Below, piece by piece: positions 56,692 to 64,000 of a stretch of DNA of 64,000 bases; position 1 is the first letter of the stretch; the number at the start of each line of letters is the position of its first letter. The translations under genes were made by a program, and so were the position numbers. The notes beneath the pieces were generated by a model. The model ran no database searches and was not told where the DNA came from. It was given only the letters and a program-made list of their open reading frames with translations. The DNA comes from an uncultured Methylophilaceae bacterium. Its GTDB lineage: Bacteria; Pseudomonadota; Gammaproteobacteria; Burkholderiales; Methylophilaceae. The stretch covers positions 1 to 64,000 of the forward strand of contig CAILHX010000018.1 in the NCBI GenBank assembly GCA_903834185.1, in the 5' to 3' direction.

Positions 56692-57051
56692 ATGAGAGAT
56701 TTGGAGGAGTTATTCAACGCGCTGGCTAAATCCGGATTTCGCCGCGAGTTTCGTCTGCGTGACAAAGAACTCGCTATCCTCCGTGATAAAGGTTTAGAGC
56801 TGATATTGGTCCACGCCCATGACATTCTCAACAAACGCCTGGTACCTGCGGTTATCGCCAATGAAGGCAAACAGACACCATTCCGGGGCCATCCTGTATT
56901 CGTTGCGCAGCACGCTACAGCCTGTTGCTGTCGAGGATGTCTGGAAAAATGGCACCGTATCCCGCGCGGGCGTGTGCTATCAGCGGAAGAGATCACCTAC
57001 GTATTAGGAGTGCTGGCGCACTGGTTACAACAGCAAATGACAGAGCGTTAA
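56692..57051 (+). CDS. DUF4186 protein
   Basis: 119 residues. The block GKQTPFRGHPVFVAQHATACCCRGCLEKWHRIPRGR is the DUF4186 signature, with His and four Cys that could bind a metal. Function is unknown. Its stop codon overlaps that of the small convergent gene on the other strand. Confidence 0.9.
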   Translation: MRDLEELFNALAKSGFRREFRLRDKELAILRDKGLELILVHAHDILNKRLVPAVIANEGKQTPFRGHPVFVAQHATACCCRGCLEKWHRIPRGRVLSAEEITYVLGVLAHWLQQQMTER

Positions 57052-57173
57052 CGCTTCTGTTTCTGAGGGGGGGCTGCTTTCGGCGCACTCATGGTCGAAC
57101 CGACAGGTACAGTGGTTTTATCCTTCTTGGGTTTCTTCGTTTCCTTGTTACTGCGTAGCTGACCTTTGGCCAT
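57048..57173 (-). CDS. Small basic protein, 41 residues (MAKGQ family)
   Basis: A short frame, ATG at 57173 to TAA at 57048-57050. GAGGAG lies 7 bases upstream of the ATG. The protein starts MAKGQLRSNKETKKPKKDKT, is highly basic and ends in a Pro/Ala/Gln/Lys tail. I recall similar MAKGQ-RSN-E-KKPK proteins in many betaproteobacteria. It may bind nucleic acid; function unknown. Its stop overlaps the DUF4186 stop within the palindrome AGCGTTAACGCT. Confidence 0.8.
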   Translation of the reverse strand: MAKGQLRSNKETKKPKKDKTTVPVGSTMSAPKAAPPQKQKR

Positions 57174-57253
57174 GGTGATTCTCCTCAATATTACTGGTAA
57201 TGTGCTTGAATGCCCTTATCATAAGCCGATATTCGGGGTTATGTAATTTTTGT

Positions 57254-57520
57254 TCAGACTGTATCCAGCAGTCGCGCAATCTCTCGCAACTCCTGATGCG
57301 GGTCGCTGAATTCCTCATAACTGCGGCCCCGCGTGTGGGCATACCAGTAGCGACTGTTAGCCGCATCGCCTTCTATTTTATGCAGCACCGCATGTATCCA
57401 GCATGCCATGGCATCGTTGTAATCCTGCGCAATCTTGTGCGAGGCATCCCACTCGCCCGCCAGCGCATGGGATACAGCAGATTTTAAATTGTGGTTCAGT
57501 ACGTCGTTCAGATTCATCAT
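57254..57520 (-). CDS. Conserved small protein of unknown function
   Basis: 88 residues from 57520, or 87 from the better-placed second ATG at 57517 after CTGGAGAC. It is helical, with SAVSHALAGEWDASHKIAQDY, ACWIHAVLHKIEGDAANSRYWY and a charged tail. I recall this WxHAxLHKxEGDxxNSRYWY pattern in proteobacterial hypotheticals but know no function. Confidence 0.8.
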   Translation of the reverse strand: MMNLNDVLNHNLKSAVSHALAGEWDASHKIAQDYNDAMACWIHAVLHKIEGDAANSRYWYAHTRGRSYEEFSDPHQELREIARLLDTV

Positions 57521-57554
57521 GTCTCCAGTGATTAAAAGACAATATCAACCATAT

Positions 57555-59129
57555 TTAATGTGCACCACTCGACGCTACGCCAGCGGTGGCTGTGGATTTT
57601 ACAGGTTTTGCCAACCAAACCAGCCCGATTAACCCCAGGCAGATGAGTGAAGAGGCATAAAATATATCGTCCGCTGACAGTATGGCTGCTTGCTGGGTGA
57701 CGATCTGGTTGATCTGCGCTGTCGCTTGAGCCAGTGTCATTCCACTCTGTAGTAATTTATTCAAGGCATCGCTGGCTTGGGCATTGTAAGACGAAATATG
57801 TTCGATCAACTGCGTATGGTGCAGGGTAGTGCGGTTATCCCATAATGTGGTGGCGATAGAAGTGCCAAAAGCACCAGCGGTGATGCGCAGGAAATTGGAC
57901 AATCCGGAGGCTGCAGGAATCTGATCCGGTCTTAGCCCCGATAAAGTCAAACTCACCAACGGAATGAAGAAGAATGCCATGGCGATACCCTGGATGATGG
58001 TCGGTACCAATAGGGTGTGCACATCGGTCTGCGTGTTGAAGCCGGAGCGCAAGTAAAATACCAGCGCGAAAACCATGAACGCGACGCTGGCAAGCAGGCG
58101 TGGATCCACCCGGTTTACGTTCTTGCCGACAATAGGCGAGAACAGAATCGCCAAAACGCCTACCGGTGCAGTCACCAGTCCCGCCCAGGTAGCGGTGTAA
58201 CCCATGTATTCCTGCAGCCACAGCGGCAGTAACACCACATTGCCAAAGAATACGCCGTACCCTAGCGACAGCGCGACAGCGCCCACGCTGAAGTTGAGGC
58301 GCTTGAACAGGCGCAGGTCTACCACCGGATGTTCTTCGGTAAGCTCCCAGATCAGGAACACCACGAATCCGACCATTGCGATCAACGCTAGCGTCAGGAT
58401 CAGAGGAGAAGCCAGCCAGTCCAGTTCCTTGCCTTTATCAAGCGCGATTTGCAGCGAACCTACCCAGATCACCAGCAATGCCAGGCCTACGGCGTCCACC
58501 GGCAATTTGCGGGTCGGTGATTCGCGCTTGCGGTATATCACCCAGGTGATCCAGGCCGTGGCCAGGCCTATTGGAATGTTGATGTAGAAGATCCACGGCC
58601 AGGAAAAGTTGTCGGTAATGTAGCCGCCTAGCAATGGTCCTGCCACTGGTGCCACCAAAGTGGTCACCGACCACATTGCCAGAGCGGTACCCGATCTGCT
58701 TGCGGGATAACTGGATAACAGCAGGGATTGCGACAGCGGGATCATGGGCCCGGCGACTGCACCCTGGATCACGCGGCATACGATCAGTAATTCAATGGAA
58801 GGTGCAAGGCCGCACAGCAGCGATGCCAGCACGAACAGCACTACCGACCAGGTAAACAGTCGCACTGCACCGAAGCGCAGGGTCAGCCATCCGGTTAACG
58901 GAATCGAAATCGCGTTGGCCACAGCGAACGAGGTAATGACCCAGGTCACCTGATTGAGGGATACGCCCAGATCGCCGCCGATAGTGGGCAGGGAAACGTT
59001 GGCGATGGAACTGTCGAGCACGTTCATGAAGGTGGCTAACGACAATGCGATGGTGCCCAGCACCAGGGAACCGCCTTTCAGCGGTCCCGGAGTTGCAAGG
59101 GTATTTGCCGTTGTCGTCTGCTCAGCCAT
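57555..59129 (-). CDS. emrB: DHA2-family multidrug efflux transporter (EmrB-like)
   Basis: 524 residues with about 14 transmembrane helices. The N-terminal LATFMNVLDSSIANVSLPTIGGDLG and the antiporter motif PVAGPLLGGYITDNFSWPWIF identify the DHA2 (EmrB) branch of the MFS. It exports drugs by proton antiport through EmrA and the outer-membrane factor. It is the last gene of the marR operon, 19 bases after emrA. Confidence 0.94.
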   Translation of the reverse strand: MAEQTTTANTLATPGPLKGGSLVLGTIALSLATFMNVLDSSIANVSLPTIGGDLGVSLNQVTWVITSFAVANAISIPLTGWLTLRFGAVRLFTWSVVLFVLASLLCGLAPSIELLIVCRVIQGAVAGPMIPLSQSLLLSSYPASRSGTALAMWSVTTLVAPVAGPLLGGYITDNFSWPWIFYINIPIGLATAWITWVIYRKRESPTRKLPVDAVGLALLVIWVGSLQIALDKGKELDWLASPLILTLALIAMVGFVVFLIWELTEEHPVVDLRLFKRLNFSVGAVALSLGYGVFFGNVVLLPLWLQEYMGYTATWAGLVTAPVGVLAILFSPIVGKNVNRVDPRLLASVAFMVFALVFYLRSGFNTQTDVHTLLVPTIIQGIAMAFFFIPLVSLTLSGLRPDQIPAASGLSNFLRITAGAFGTSIATTLWDNRTTLHHTQLIEHISSYNAQASDALNKLLQSGMTLAQATAQINQIVTQQAAILSADDIFYASSLICLGLIGLVWLAKPVKSTATAGVASSGAH

Positions 59130-59148
59130 ATTTTAAGATAAATGCAGT

Positions 59149-60402
59149 TCAGGATTTCCCGGCTTTGGTTTCAGCAACGGCACCAGAAACTGCTCGTCCC
59201 AGGTTGTTGCGGATGATCTGTTTCACCAGCACCTCTGCGGCTGCAGCCTGGGAGTCCATCTGAGCTGTAGTGGAGATAGGCGTGGTGCGCACAGCATCCG
59301 TCAGCAGTTTTCCGCTGTCATCAGTGACGTTGATCTCGGCCTGCATTGAAAGACCGACTCGCAACGGATGCGTTTTCAGTTGCTCCTTATCCAGCTCTAC
59401 CCGCACCGGGATACGTTGCACGATCTTGATCCAGTTGCCGGTGGCATTCTGCGCCGGTAGCAGCGAAAAGGCAGCACCGGTTCCGGCGCCAAGGCCGACC
59501 ACGTGGCCGGAATACTGCACTTTGTTGCCGTAAATATCGGCACGCAGGTCCACCGGCTGATTAATGCGCATACGGCGCAACTGCACTTCCTTGAAATTGG
59601 CATCCACCCATACCTGATCCAGCGGAACGATAGCCATCAGTGGCGCACCGGTCTGTATACGTTGCCCGATCTGCACACCGCGCTTGGCTACCTGGCCTGC
59701 GGCGGGGGCGGTGATGTCGCAACGTGCCCGCGCCAGATATGCTTCGCGTACGTGGGCTGCCGCGACTTGTACGCTGGGATGGGTATCCACAGAGGTGCCA
59801 TCGGTTTGTGCCCGACTGGAAAGCAGTTGTTGTTGCAAGCCGGCAAGGCTGGATTCGGCAGCGGACTTTGCACTGAGCGCGTTGCTCAGTGCCGTTTGTG
59901 CATGCTGCAATTCCTCTGTGGATACCGCTCCGGAACTGATCACCGATTCGCGCCGTTGCAGGTCTTCCTGCGCATTGCTTGCCTCTGTCTTCGTCTGCGC
60001 CAGTTCGGCCTTACTCTGGTTGATGTTAGCGATCAGCACTTCGTCATTTGAATACAGCGTCCTGGCCTGACGTACCGCCTGGGCCAGTTCGGCCTCCGCC
60101 TGCTTCAGCGCAAAATCGGCATCGGTGGGGTCAAGCCGGATCAGCACCTTGCCCTGGGGCACGAAATCGGTGTCATCGGCATTGATCTCTACCACCGTGC
60201 CGTTGACTTGCGGGGTGATCTGGATGACATTGCCGGCCACATAAGCGTCATCGGTAGACTGATAGTTCCGCCCCACCAGAAACCAGTAAGCGAACCATGC
60301 CGCACCCACTAACAGTAAGAACAGCAGTACGCTGGTGAGCAGCAGTTTTCTGTTGCCATTGCTGGCAGGGGTAGTAGGCTTGGATGGTTGGGGTTCACTC
60401 AT
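59149..60402 (-). CDS. emrA: EmrA-like membrane fusion (HlyD-type) adaptor
   Basis: 417 residues. One transmembrane helix (about 20-42), biotinyl/lipoyl-like half motifs, a long coiled-coil hairpin (about 100-215) and a beta-barrel domain (VDANFKEVQLRRMRINQPVDLRADIYG). AAGGAG lies 9 bases before the ATG at 60402. It links EmrB to the outer-membrane factor. Confidence 0.94.
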   Translation of the reverse strand: MSEPQPSKPTTPASNGNRKLLLTSVLLFLLLVGAAWFAYWFLVGRNYQSTDDAYVAGNVIQITPQVNGTVVEINADDTDFVPQGKVLIRLDPTDADFALKQAEAELAQAVRQARTLYSNDEVLIANINQSKAELAQTKTEASNAQEDLQRRESVISSGAVSTEELQHAQTALSNALSAKSAAESSLAGLQQQLLSSRAQTDGTSVDTHPSVQVAAAHVREAYLARARCDITAPAAGQVAKRGVQIGQRIQTGAPLMAIVPLDQVWVDANFKEVQLRRMRINQPVDLRADIYGNKVQYSGHVVGLGAGTGAAFSLLPAQNATGNWIKIVQRIPVRVELDKEQLKTHPLRVGLSMQAEINVTDDSGKLLTDAVRTTPISTTAQMDSQAAAAEVLVKQIIRNNLGRAVSGAVAETKAGKS

Positions 60403-60432
60403 GGGAATTACTCCTTGATTGCATATTCTTGT

Positions 60433-61917
60433 TCATGATGGTTTGCCTACTCCGGTTTGTGAGGTGCTGTCGAACCCCCCGCCCAGGCTTTTGATCAGGG
60501 CAATGTTGAGATCAATTTCGCGCCCACGCAAATTCACCATGCGGCTGCGTTCGCGCAGCAAAGTATCTTTTGCATTAAGTACGGTAAGCAGCGTGGTTAG
60601 TCCAGCCTGATAGCGAATGGTAGCCAGCCGGTAGGCCGATTCCGCTGAATCGAGCGCTGCCTGCTGATCGTCCTTTTGCAGGCGCACCGCTTTGATGGAA
60701 GTCATCTGGTCGGCGACGTCGTGGATAGCTTCCAGCAATATCTGGTTGTAACTGGCGATGGAAATATCCAGATCCGCATTTTTGGAACGCAGATCTGCGC
60801 GCAATCTGTCGGCGTCGAATATCGGCAAATGTATAGCCGGACCAGCGCCGACGATGGTACTGCCAAGTTTGAGGAAATTGGACAGGCTGAACGAGGACAG
60901 GCCGATGAATGCCGACAGGCTTACGTTGGGATAGAACTCCGCCTTTGCACTGGCGCTATCGGCACCTGCTGCGTCCACGCGGGCTTTTGCCGCCGCCAGA
61001 TCGGGCCGGCGGCTGATGATATCTATCGGGATTTCGTCCGGTAATGTTTGCGCCGAAAAAACCGGCGCTACCGGTAGTATTGGTTGTAATCTGTTTATCG
61101 CTTGTGGATCTGAAGCCGTCAATGCCGCCAATGCGTTTCGGGTCAGACTGATTGCTTCCGTTGCGGTATCCACATCCACATGAGCAGCGGAAACATTGCC
61201 TTGACCTTGCTGCAATTCCACGTTGGTATCCAGCCCGGCTGAGATGCGCTGCTTGATCAGATCGAATTCCTGTTCGCGCTGCTTGAGCGCTTGCTCCGAT
61301 AATTTGAGTTGTTCTACCTGGCGCGCAAGCTGGTAGTAGGTTTGGGCTACTGCGGTCGAGACCATCAACCCAGCCGCGGACTCTTCCGCTTTGGCAGCAG
61401 CTGTTTGCGATAAGGCGGACTGCAACAAACTACGATTCTTGTCCCAGAAATCAATATCCCATGAGGCATTTAATTGCGCATTTACTATGTTCTCGTAAGC
61501 ACCGCCGAATGGGGGCGGGAAAAATGAGTTCTCGGTCAGGCGCTGGCGATTGAAATATGCATCGCCACTCAGCTGTGGAGCCAGCGTGGATTTTTCTGTA
61601 GTGACATAAGCCGCGGCTTTTTCAATACGTTTGGCTGCCTTTGTAATGGAAGGGTTTCCCTTTAACGCTAGTTCAATAAGACGATCCAGCTCGGGATCCT
61701 TGAGGCTTTTCCACCATTGTTCGGCAGGCCAGGCATCGAATTTGCCATGAGCGCCGATAGTCGCGGCATCGTGCAAGACCTGGTCATGCACGATGCCGCT
61801 CGGGCTGATACAGCCCTCTATGCTCATTACCGCAGCCAGTAATATTCCATGCAGCAGTTTTGGGCGAAACCGGCGTGTAGAACTTTCCTTGACAGAATTT
61901 TGCGATGCCTTGTTCAA
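60433..61917 (-). CDS. NodT-type outer-membrane efflux lipoprotein
   Basis: 494 residues, start TTG at 61917. A signal peptide with lipobox-like IEGC (Cys36) is followed by two OEP repeats, as in TolC/NodT factors (WWKSLKDPELDRLIELALKGNP; RRPDLAAAKARVDAAGADSASAKAEFYPNVSLSAFIG). It completes the tripartite pump. The start lies 3 bases after the marR stop, so the two are coupled. Confidence 0.92.
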   Translation of the reverse strand: MNKASQNSVKESSTRRFRPKLLHGILLAAVMSIEGCISPSGIVHDQVLHDAATIGAHGKFDAWPAEQWWKSLKDPELDRLIELALKGNPSITKAAKRIEKAAAYVTTEKSTLAPQLSGDAYFNRQRLTENSFFPPPFGGAYENIVNAQLNASWDIDFWDKNRSLLQSALSQTAAAKAEESAAGLMVSTAVAQTYYQLARQVEQLKLSEQALKQREQEFDLIKQRISAGLDTNVELQQGQGNVSAAHVDVDTATEAISLTRNALAALTASDPQAINRLQPILPVAPVFSAQTLPDEIPIDIISRRPDLAAAKARVDAAGADSASAKAEFYPNVSLSAFIGLSSFSLSNFLKLGSTIVGAGPAIHLPIFDADRLRADLRSKNADLDISIASYNQILLEAIHDVADQMTSIKAVRLQKDDQQAALDSAESAYRLATIRYQAGLTTLLTVLNAKDTLLRERSRMVNLRGREIDLNIALIKSLGGGFDSTSQTGVGKPS

Positions 61918-61920
61918 AAT

Positions 61921-62370
61921 CTAGTCTCCCGAGTTAGCAAGAATGCGCTTCAGCATTGATTTCAGGGTTTCGACTTCTTCTTTGCTGAAGCCACGCAAAT
62001 GCTGATTCAAAGTCTCGGCAACCAAAAATGGCACTTTTGATACCAAAGGTTGCGCTTCTGCTGTGAGTTCAAGAAAAATGACACGTCTGTCATCTGCGCT
62101 GCGTTTACGGGTAAGCAATCCCTTGCTTTCAAGCCTATCCAGCATCCGCGTCATCGAACTGGTTTCGACCCCCAGGCAGCGTGAAAGATCTGCAGCTGTA
62201 ATATTTGTTTTGGAGAGAGATATAAATAGCAGAGGCGCCCATTGCAAGGCGGTCAAATCCAGTGCAGACATCTTGCCATCTATACTGCGTTGCAAAGCTG
62301 CCTGCGCTTTTTTCATCAGGTAGCCGATAGATTCTTCAATCACATAATCTTGACCACGGTAAAAATCCAT
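61921..62370 (-). CDS. MarR-family transcriptional regulator
   Basis: 149 residues, winged helix-turn-helix: TAADLSRCLGVETSSMTRMLDRLESKGLLTRKRSADDRRVIFLELT. It is the first gene of the efflux operon and probably represses it, with relief by a drug or phenolic ligand. The likely operator is the 44-bp palindrome 46 bases upstream. Confidence 0.93.
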   Translation of the reverse strand: MDFYRGQDYVIEESIGYLMKKAQAALQRSIDGKMSALDLTALQWAPLLFISLSKTNITAADLSRCLGVETSSMTRMLDRLESKGLLTRKRSADDRRVIFLELTAEAQPLVSKVPFLVAETLNQHLRGFSKEEVETLKSMLKRILANSGD

Positions 62371-62415
62371 TATCTCAGCCTTAATCGAGTTGGTGATGAC
62401 GGTGCTTTTATTAAC

Positions 62416-62459
62416 ATTGCATTGACAATAACTGCATATGCAGTTATTGTCAATGCAAT
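62416..62459. promoter_or_regulatory. 44-bp perfect palindrome, likely MarR operator/promoter
   Basis: Left arm ATTGC ATTGACAATAACTGCAT is exactly mirrored in the right arm. Each strand contains TTGACA and, 17 bases on, TATTGT, so the palindrome holds two overlapping, opposite promoters of the same form. The minus-strand one points to marR. A MarR dimer (or two) bound here would block both. The role is inferred from position and symmetry. Confidence 0.75.
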
Positions 62460-62634
62460 TATAAAAAATTAAGTTTTATCCAGTATTCACGTGGATAGTG
62501 ACGGTATTGAGCGCGGCAAGCGGATCTGACGCAGCTCAGGCAGGCTTTGAGGAACAGCTTCTGGGCTCACATCCTGTAGCGCTTAATTCGTATTCATCCC
62601 TAAACCGATCCCGTTCTCTACAAAGCCTAAACCA

Positions 62635-62664
62635 ACCAGGCATTGATATATATCAATGCCTGGT
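62635..62664. promoter_or_regulatory. FNR/ANR box within a 30-bp palindrome
   Basis: TTGATATATATCAA at 62643-62656 is an exact match to the FNR/ANR consensus TTGAT-N4-ATCAA and is embedded in a longer perfect palindrome (ACCAGGCATTGATA and its mirror). Its centre is 41.5 bases before the ATG of the copper ATPase gene. Control of that gene by oxygen through FNR is inferred. Confidence 0.68.
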
Positions 62665-62690
62665 CACGCGTATGAAGCTAAGCTGGTTAG

Positions 62691-64000
62691 ATGCAAGCAG
62701 TCCTACCAGATTCTGACTTATTCGCTGAGCCCGAAAGGGAGGTTGTTCAATGGATAGCGCTGGATGATCCACAGGAATGGGAGGAGTTCAGTCATCCCCA
62801 CGGCGGCTCTCAATCCAACCTATGGGAATCCAATCTGGTCATAGAAGGGATGCATTGTGCAGCTTGCTCACTCAATGTAGAGCATGCATTGAAATCAGTT
62901 GAAGGCGTAATCAGCGCTGAAGTCAACGCAAGCAGCGAGCGTGCGCGAATCATTTGGTCTGCAGATTCGACCAAACCTTCAGACTGGATGCGTGCAATAG
63001 TCAGGGCAGGATATCGTGCGCTGCCTGCAACAGATACATCGTTGTTTGAAAAGCGACGCAAAGAGCAGCGCCTGGCGCTGTGGCGTTGGCTGGTTGCCGG
63101 GTTCTGCATGCTACAAGTGATGATGTATACCATGCCTGCCTATATATCAGGATTTGGCGACATGACTCCCGATGTCAGAATGCTACTGCAATGGGCTGCA
63201 TGGATATTGACTTTGCCGGTGATGATTTTCTCTTGCGGGCCATTCTTCAGCAATGCATGGCGCGATATCAAGCAGCACATGATCAGCATGGATTTTCCTG
63301 TTTCACTCGGCATTATCATCACCTTTGGCGTGAGTACTGCTGCAACTTTTCAGCCTAGCGGTTGGTGGGGTCAGCAAACGTACTTCGATTCTCTCACCAT
63401 GTTTGTTTTCTTCCTGCTCACGGGACGCTGGCTGGAGCTTCGCCTCCGCTCGCGAACAGCCGGTGCGCTGGATGACTTGATGCGTCGTCTACCGGATAGC
63501 GTAGAACGTCAGAACGCCGACGGAAGTTTTACCAGAATTGCCGTACGCCGACTTATGCTGGGTAATGTAGTTCGTGTACTTGCTGGTGAGTCTTTTCCAG
63601 CGGATGGCACTATCGTCATGGGTGAAACGCAGGTAGATGAAGCATTGTTGACAGGAGAGTCGCGGCCTGTATTGAGAAGTATGGGTTCAGCAGTAATCGC
63701 GGGTAGCCACAACCTGAACTCGGCGGTACTGGTGAAGGTTGAACAGCTAGGCAAGTCAACGCGTTATGCGCAAATCGTGGCATTAATGGAACGGGCATCG
63801 GTAGACAAGCCGCGGCTTGCGTTACTTGCAGACCGTCTCGCCAGGCCTTTTATCCTTTTGGTGTTGCTGGCTGCTGCGGGTGCAGCCGCATTCTGGTGGC
63901 GCAACGACCCGGGACGTGCATTGATGGCAGCCGTCGCGGTACTGGTAGTCACTTGTCCCTGCGCTTTGTCTCTCGCAACCCCTGCAGCCATGCTGGCTAG
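62691..64000 (+). CDS. ccoI: CcoI/FixI-type copper-translocating P-type ATPase (partial)
   Basis: 436 codons are visible before the window edge. N-terminal heavy-metal domain with GMHCAAC (Cys56, Cys59), transmembrane helices from about 125, actuator motif TGES (near 320) and the ion-channel motif CPC (Cys422, Cys424, in TCPCALSLATP). The DDPQEWEEF stretch before the metal domain matches CcoI/FixI, which supplies copper to the cbb3 oxidase. The Cys-rich segment usual at the far N-terminus of that family is missing. The start at 62691 is the only in-frame ATG ahead of the metal domain, but has no clear ribosome binding site. The phosphorylation domain is outside the window. Confidence 0.88.
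   Translation, partial: MQAVLPDSDLFAEPEREVVQWIALDDPQEWEEFSHPHGGSQSNLWESNLVIEGMHCAACSLNVEHALKSVEGVISAEVNASSERARIIWSADSTKPSDWMRAIVRAGYRALPATDTSLFEKRRKEQRLALWRWLVAGFCMLQVMMYTMPAYISGFGDMTPDVRMLLQWAAWILTLPVMIFSCGPFFSNAWRDIKQHMISMDFPVSLGIIITFGVSTAATFQPSGWWGQQTYFDSLTMFVFFLLTGRWLELRLRSRTAGALDDLMRRLPDSVERQNADGSFTRIAVRRLMLGNVVRVLAGESFPADGTIVMGETQVDEALLTGESRPVLRSMGSAVIAGSHNLNSAVLVKVEQLGKSTRYAQIVALMERASVDKPRLALLADRLARPFILLVLLAAAGAAAFWWRNDPGRALMAAVAVLVVTCPCALSLATPAAMLA

Larger units (their letters stand above)
62371..62690. other. 320-base intergenic region
   Basis: Divergent gap between the marR operon and the copper ATPase gene. It holds two regulatory palindromes (62416-62459 and 62635-62664). Between them, about 62460-62630, I see no gene or RNA structure; the small plus frame at 62498-62716 overlaps the ATPase start and lacks support. 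Confidence 0.6.

Noticed and set aside
62498-62716. 72-codon plus-strand frame before the copper ATPase
   Set aside because: It overlaps the ATPase start and the FNR palindrome and has no ribosome binding site or recognisable protein.

Overview
The window looks like a chromosomal segment of a free-living, Gram-negative betaproteobacterium. The gene neighbourhoods (rsmB-DUF4390-ntrYX, metX-metW, hemD-hemX-hemY, pilD-coaE-zapD-yacG, a NodT-type efflux set) fit the Nitrosomonadales best; this placement is inference from gene content and order, not from a tree. Coding density is high, many genes overlap by 4 bases, and several genes start with TTG or GTG. I see no rRNA, insertion sequence, prophage or CRISPR array.

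Positions 1-14120 (minus strand) hold an MSHA-type type IV pilus locus. In transcription order it reads DUF3293 protein, a PrsR-like sigma-54 activator, mshM, mshL, mshN, mshE, mshG, mshI, mshJ, mshK, a large prepilin-like protein, and a prepilin cut by the window edge. The motor ATPase MshE carries an N-terminal c-di-GMP-binding type domain. An orphan cheZ and a tRNA-Gly(CCC) lie just upstream, separated by a UUCG-tetraloop terminator. The prepilin peptidase pilD needed for these pilins sits apart, at 29.5 kb.

Positions 15.2-36 kb are mostly housekeeping: thiS-thiG-apaG-mltA (+); a long minus-strand run purM, two DUF3108 proteins, an RsmB-like methyltransferase, a dicarboxylate symporter, an acetyltransferase, hemA, prfA; then a PerM-type transporter, hda, pyrD, pilD-coaE-zapD-yacG-PCuAC chaperone, and argJ-ATPase-Nudix/TenI. 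Positions 36-45.2 kb carry fmt, htpX, rsmB, DUF4390, ntrY and an ntrX with a degraded AAA+ domain, followed by a TctDE-like two-component pair.

Positions 45.3-57.5 kb hold a small secreted Ala/Pro/Lys-rich protein with a strong bidirectional terminator, xthA, a triple-PAS gene broken by a one-base frameshift, prlC, prmC, metXW, hemDXY and several short conserved proteins, including a 41-codon gene with a strong ribosome binding site. Positions 57.5-62.5 kb are a tripartite efflux operon (marR, NodT-type outer membrane factor, emrA, emrB) behind a 44-bp perfect palindrome. The window ends inside a CcoI/FixI-type copper P-ATPase gene preceded by an exact FNR/ANR consensus site.

The most notable items are the pilus locus with its PrsR-like regulator, the 44-bp palindrome, the FNR-CcoI arrangement, the degenerate NtrX, the TonB-like/DUF3108 fusion and the frameshifted PAS gene. 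I found no convincing wholly new multi-gene system.
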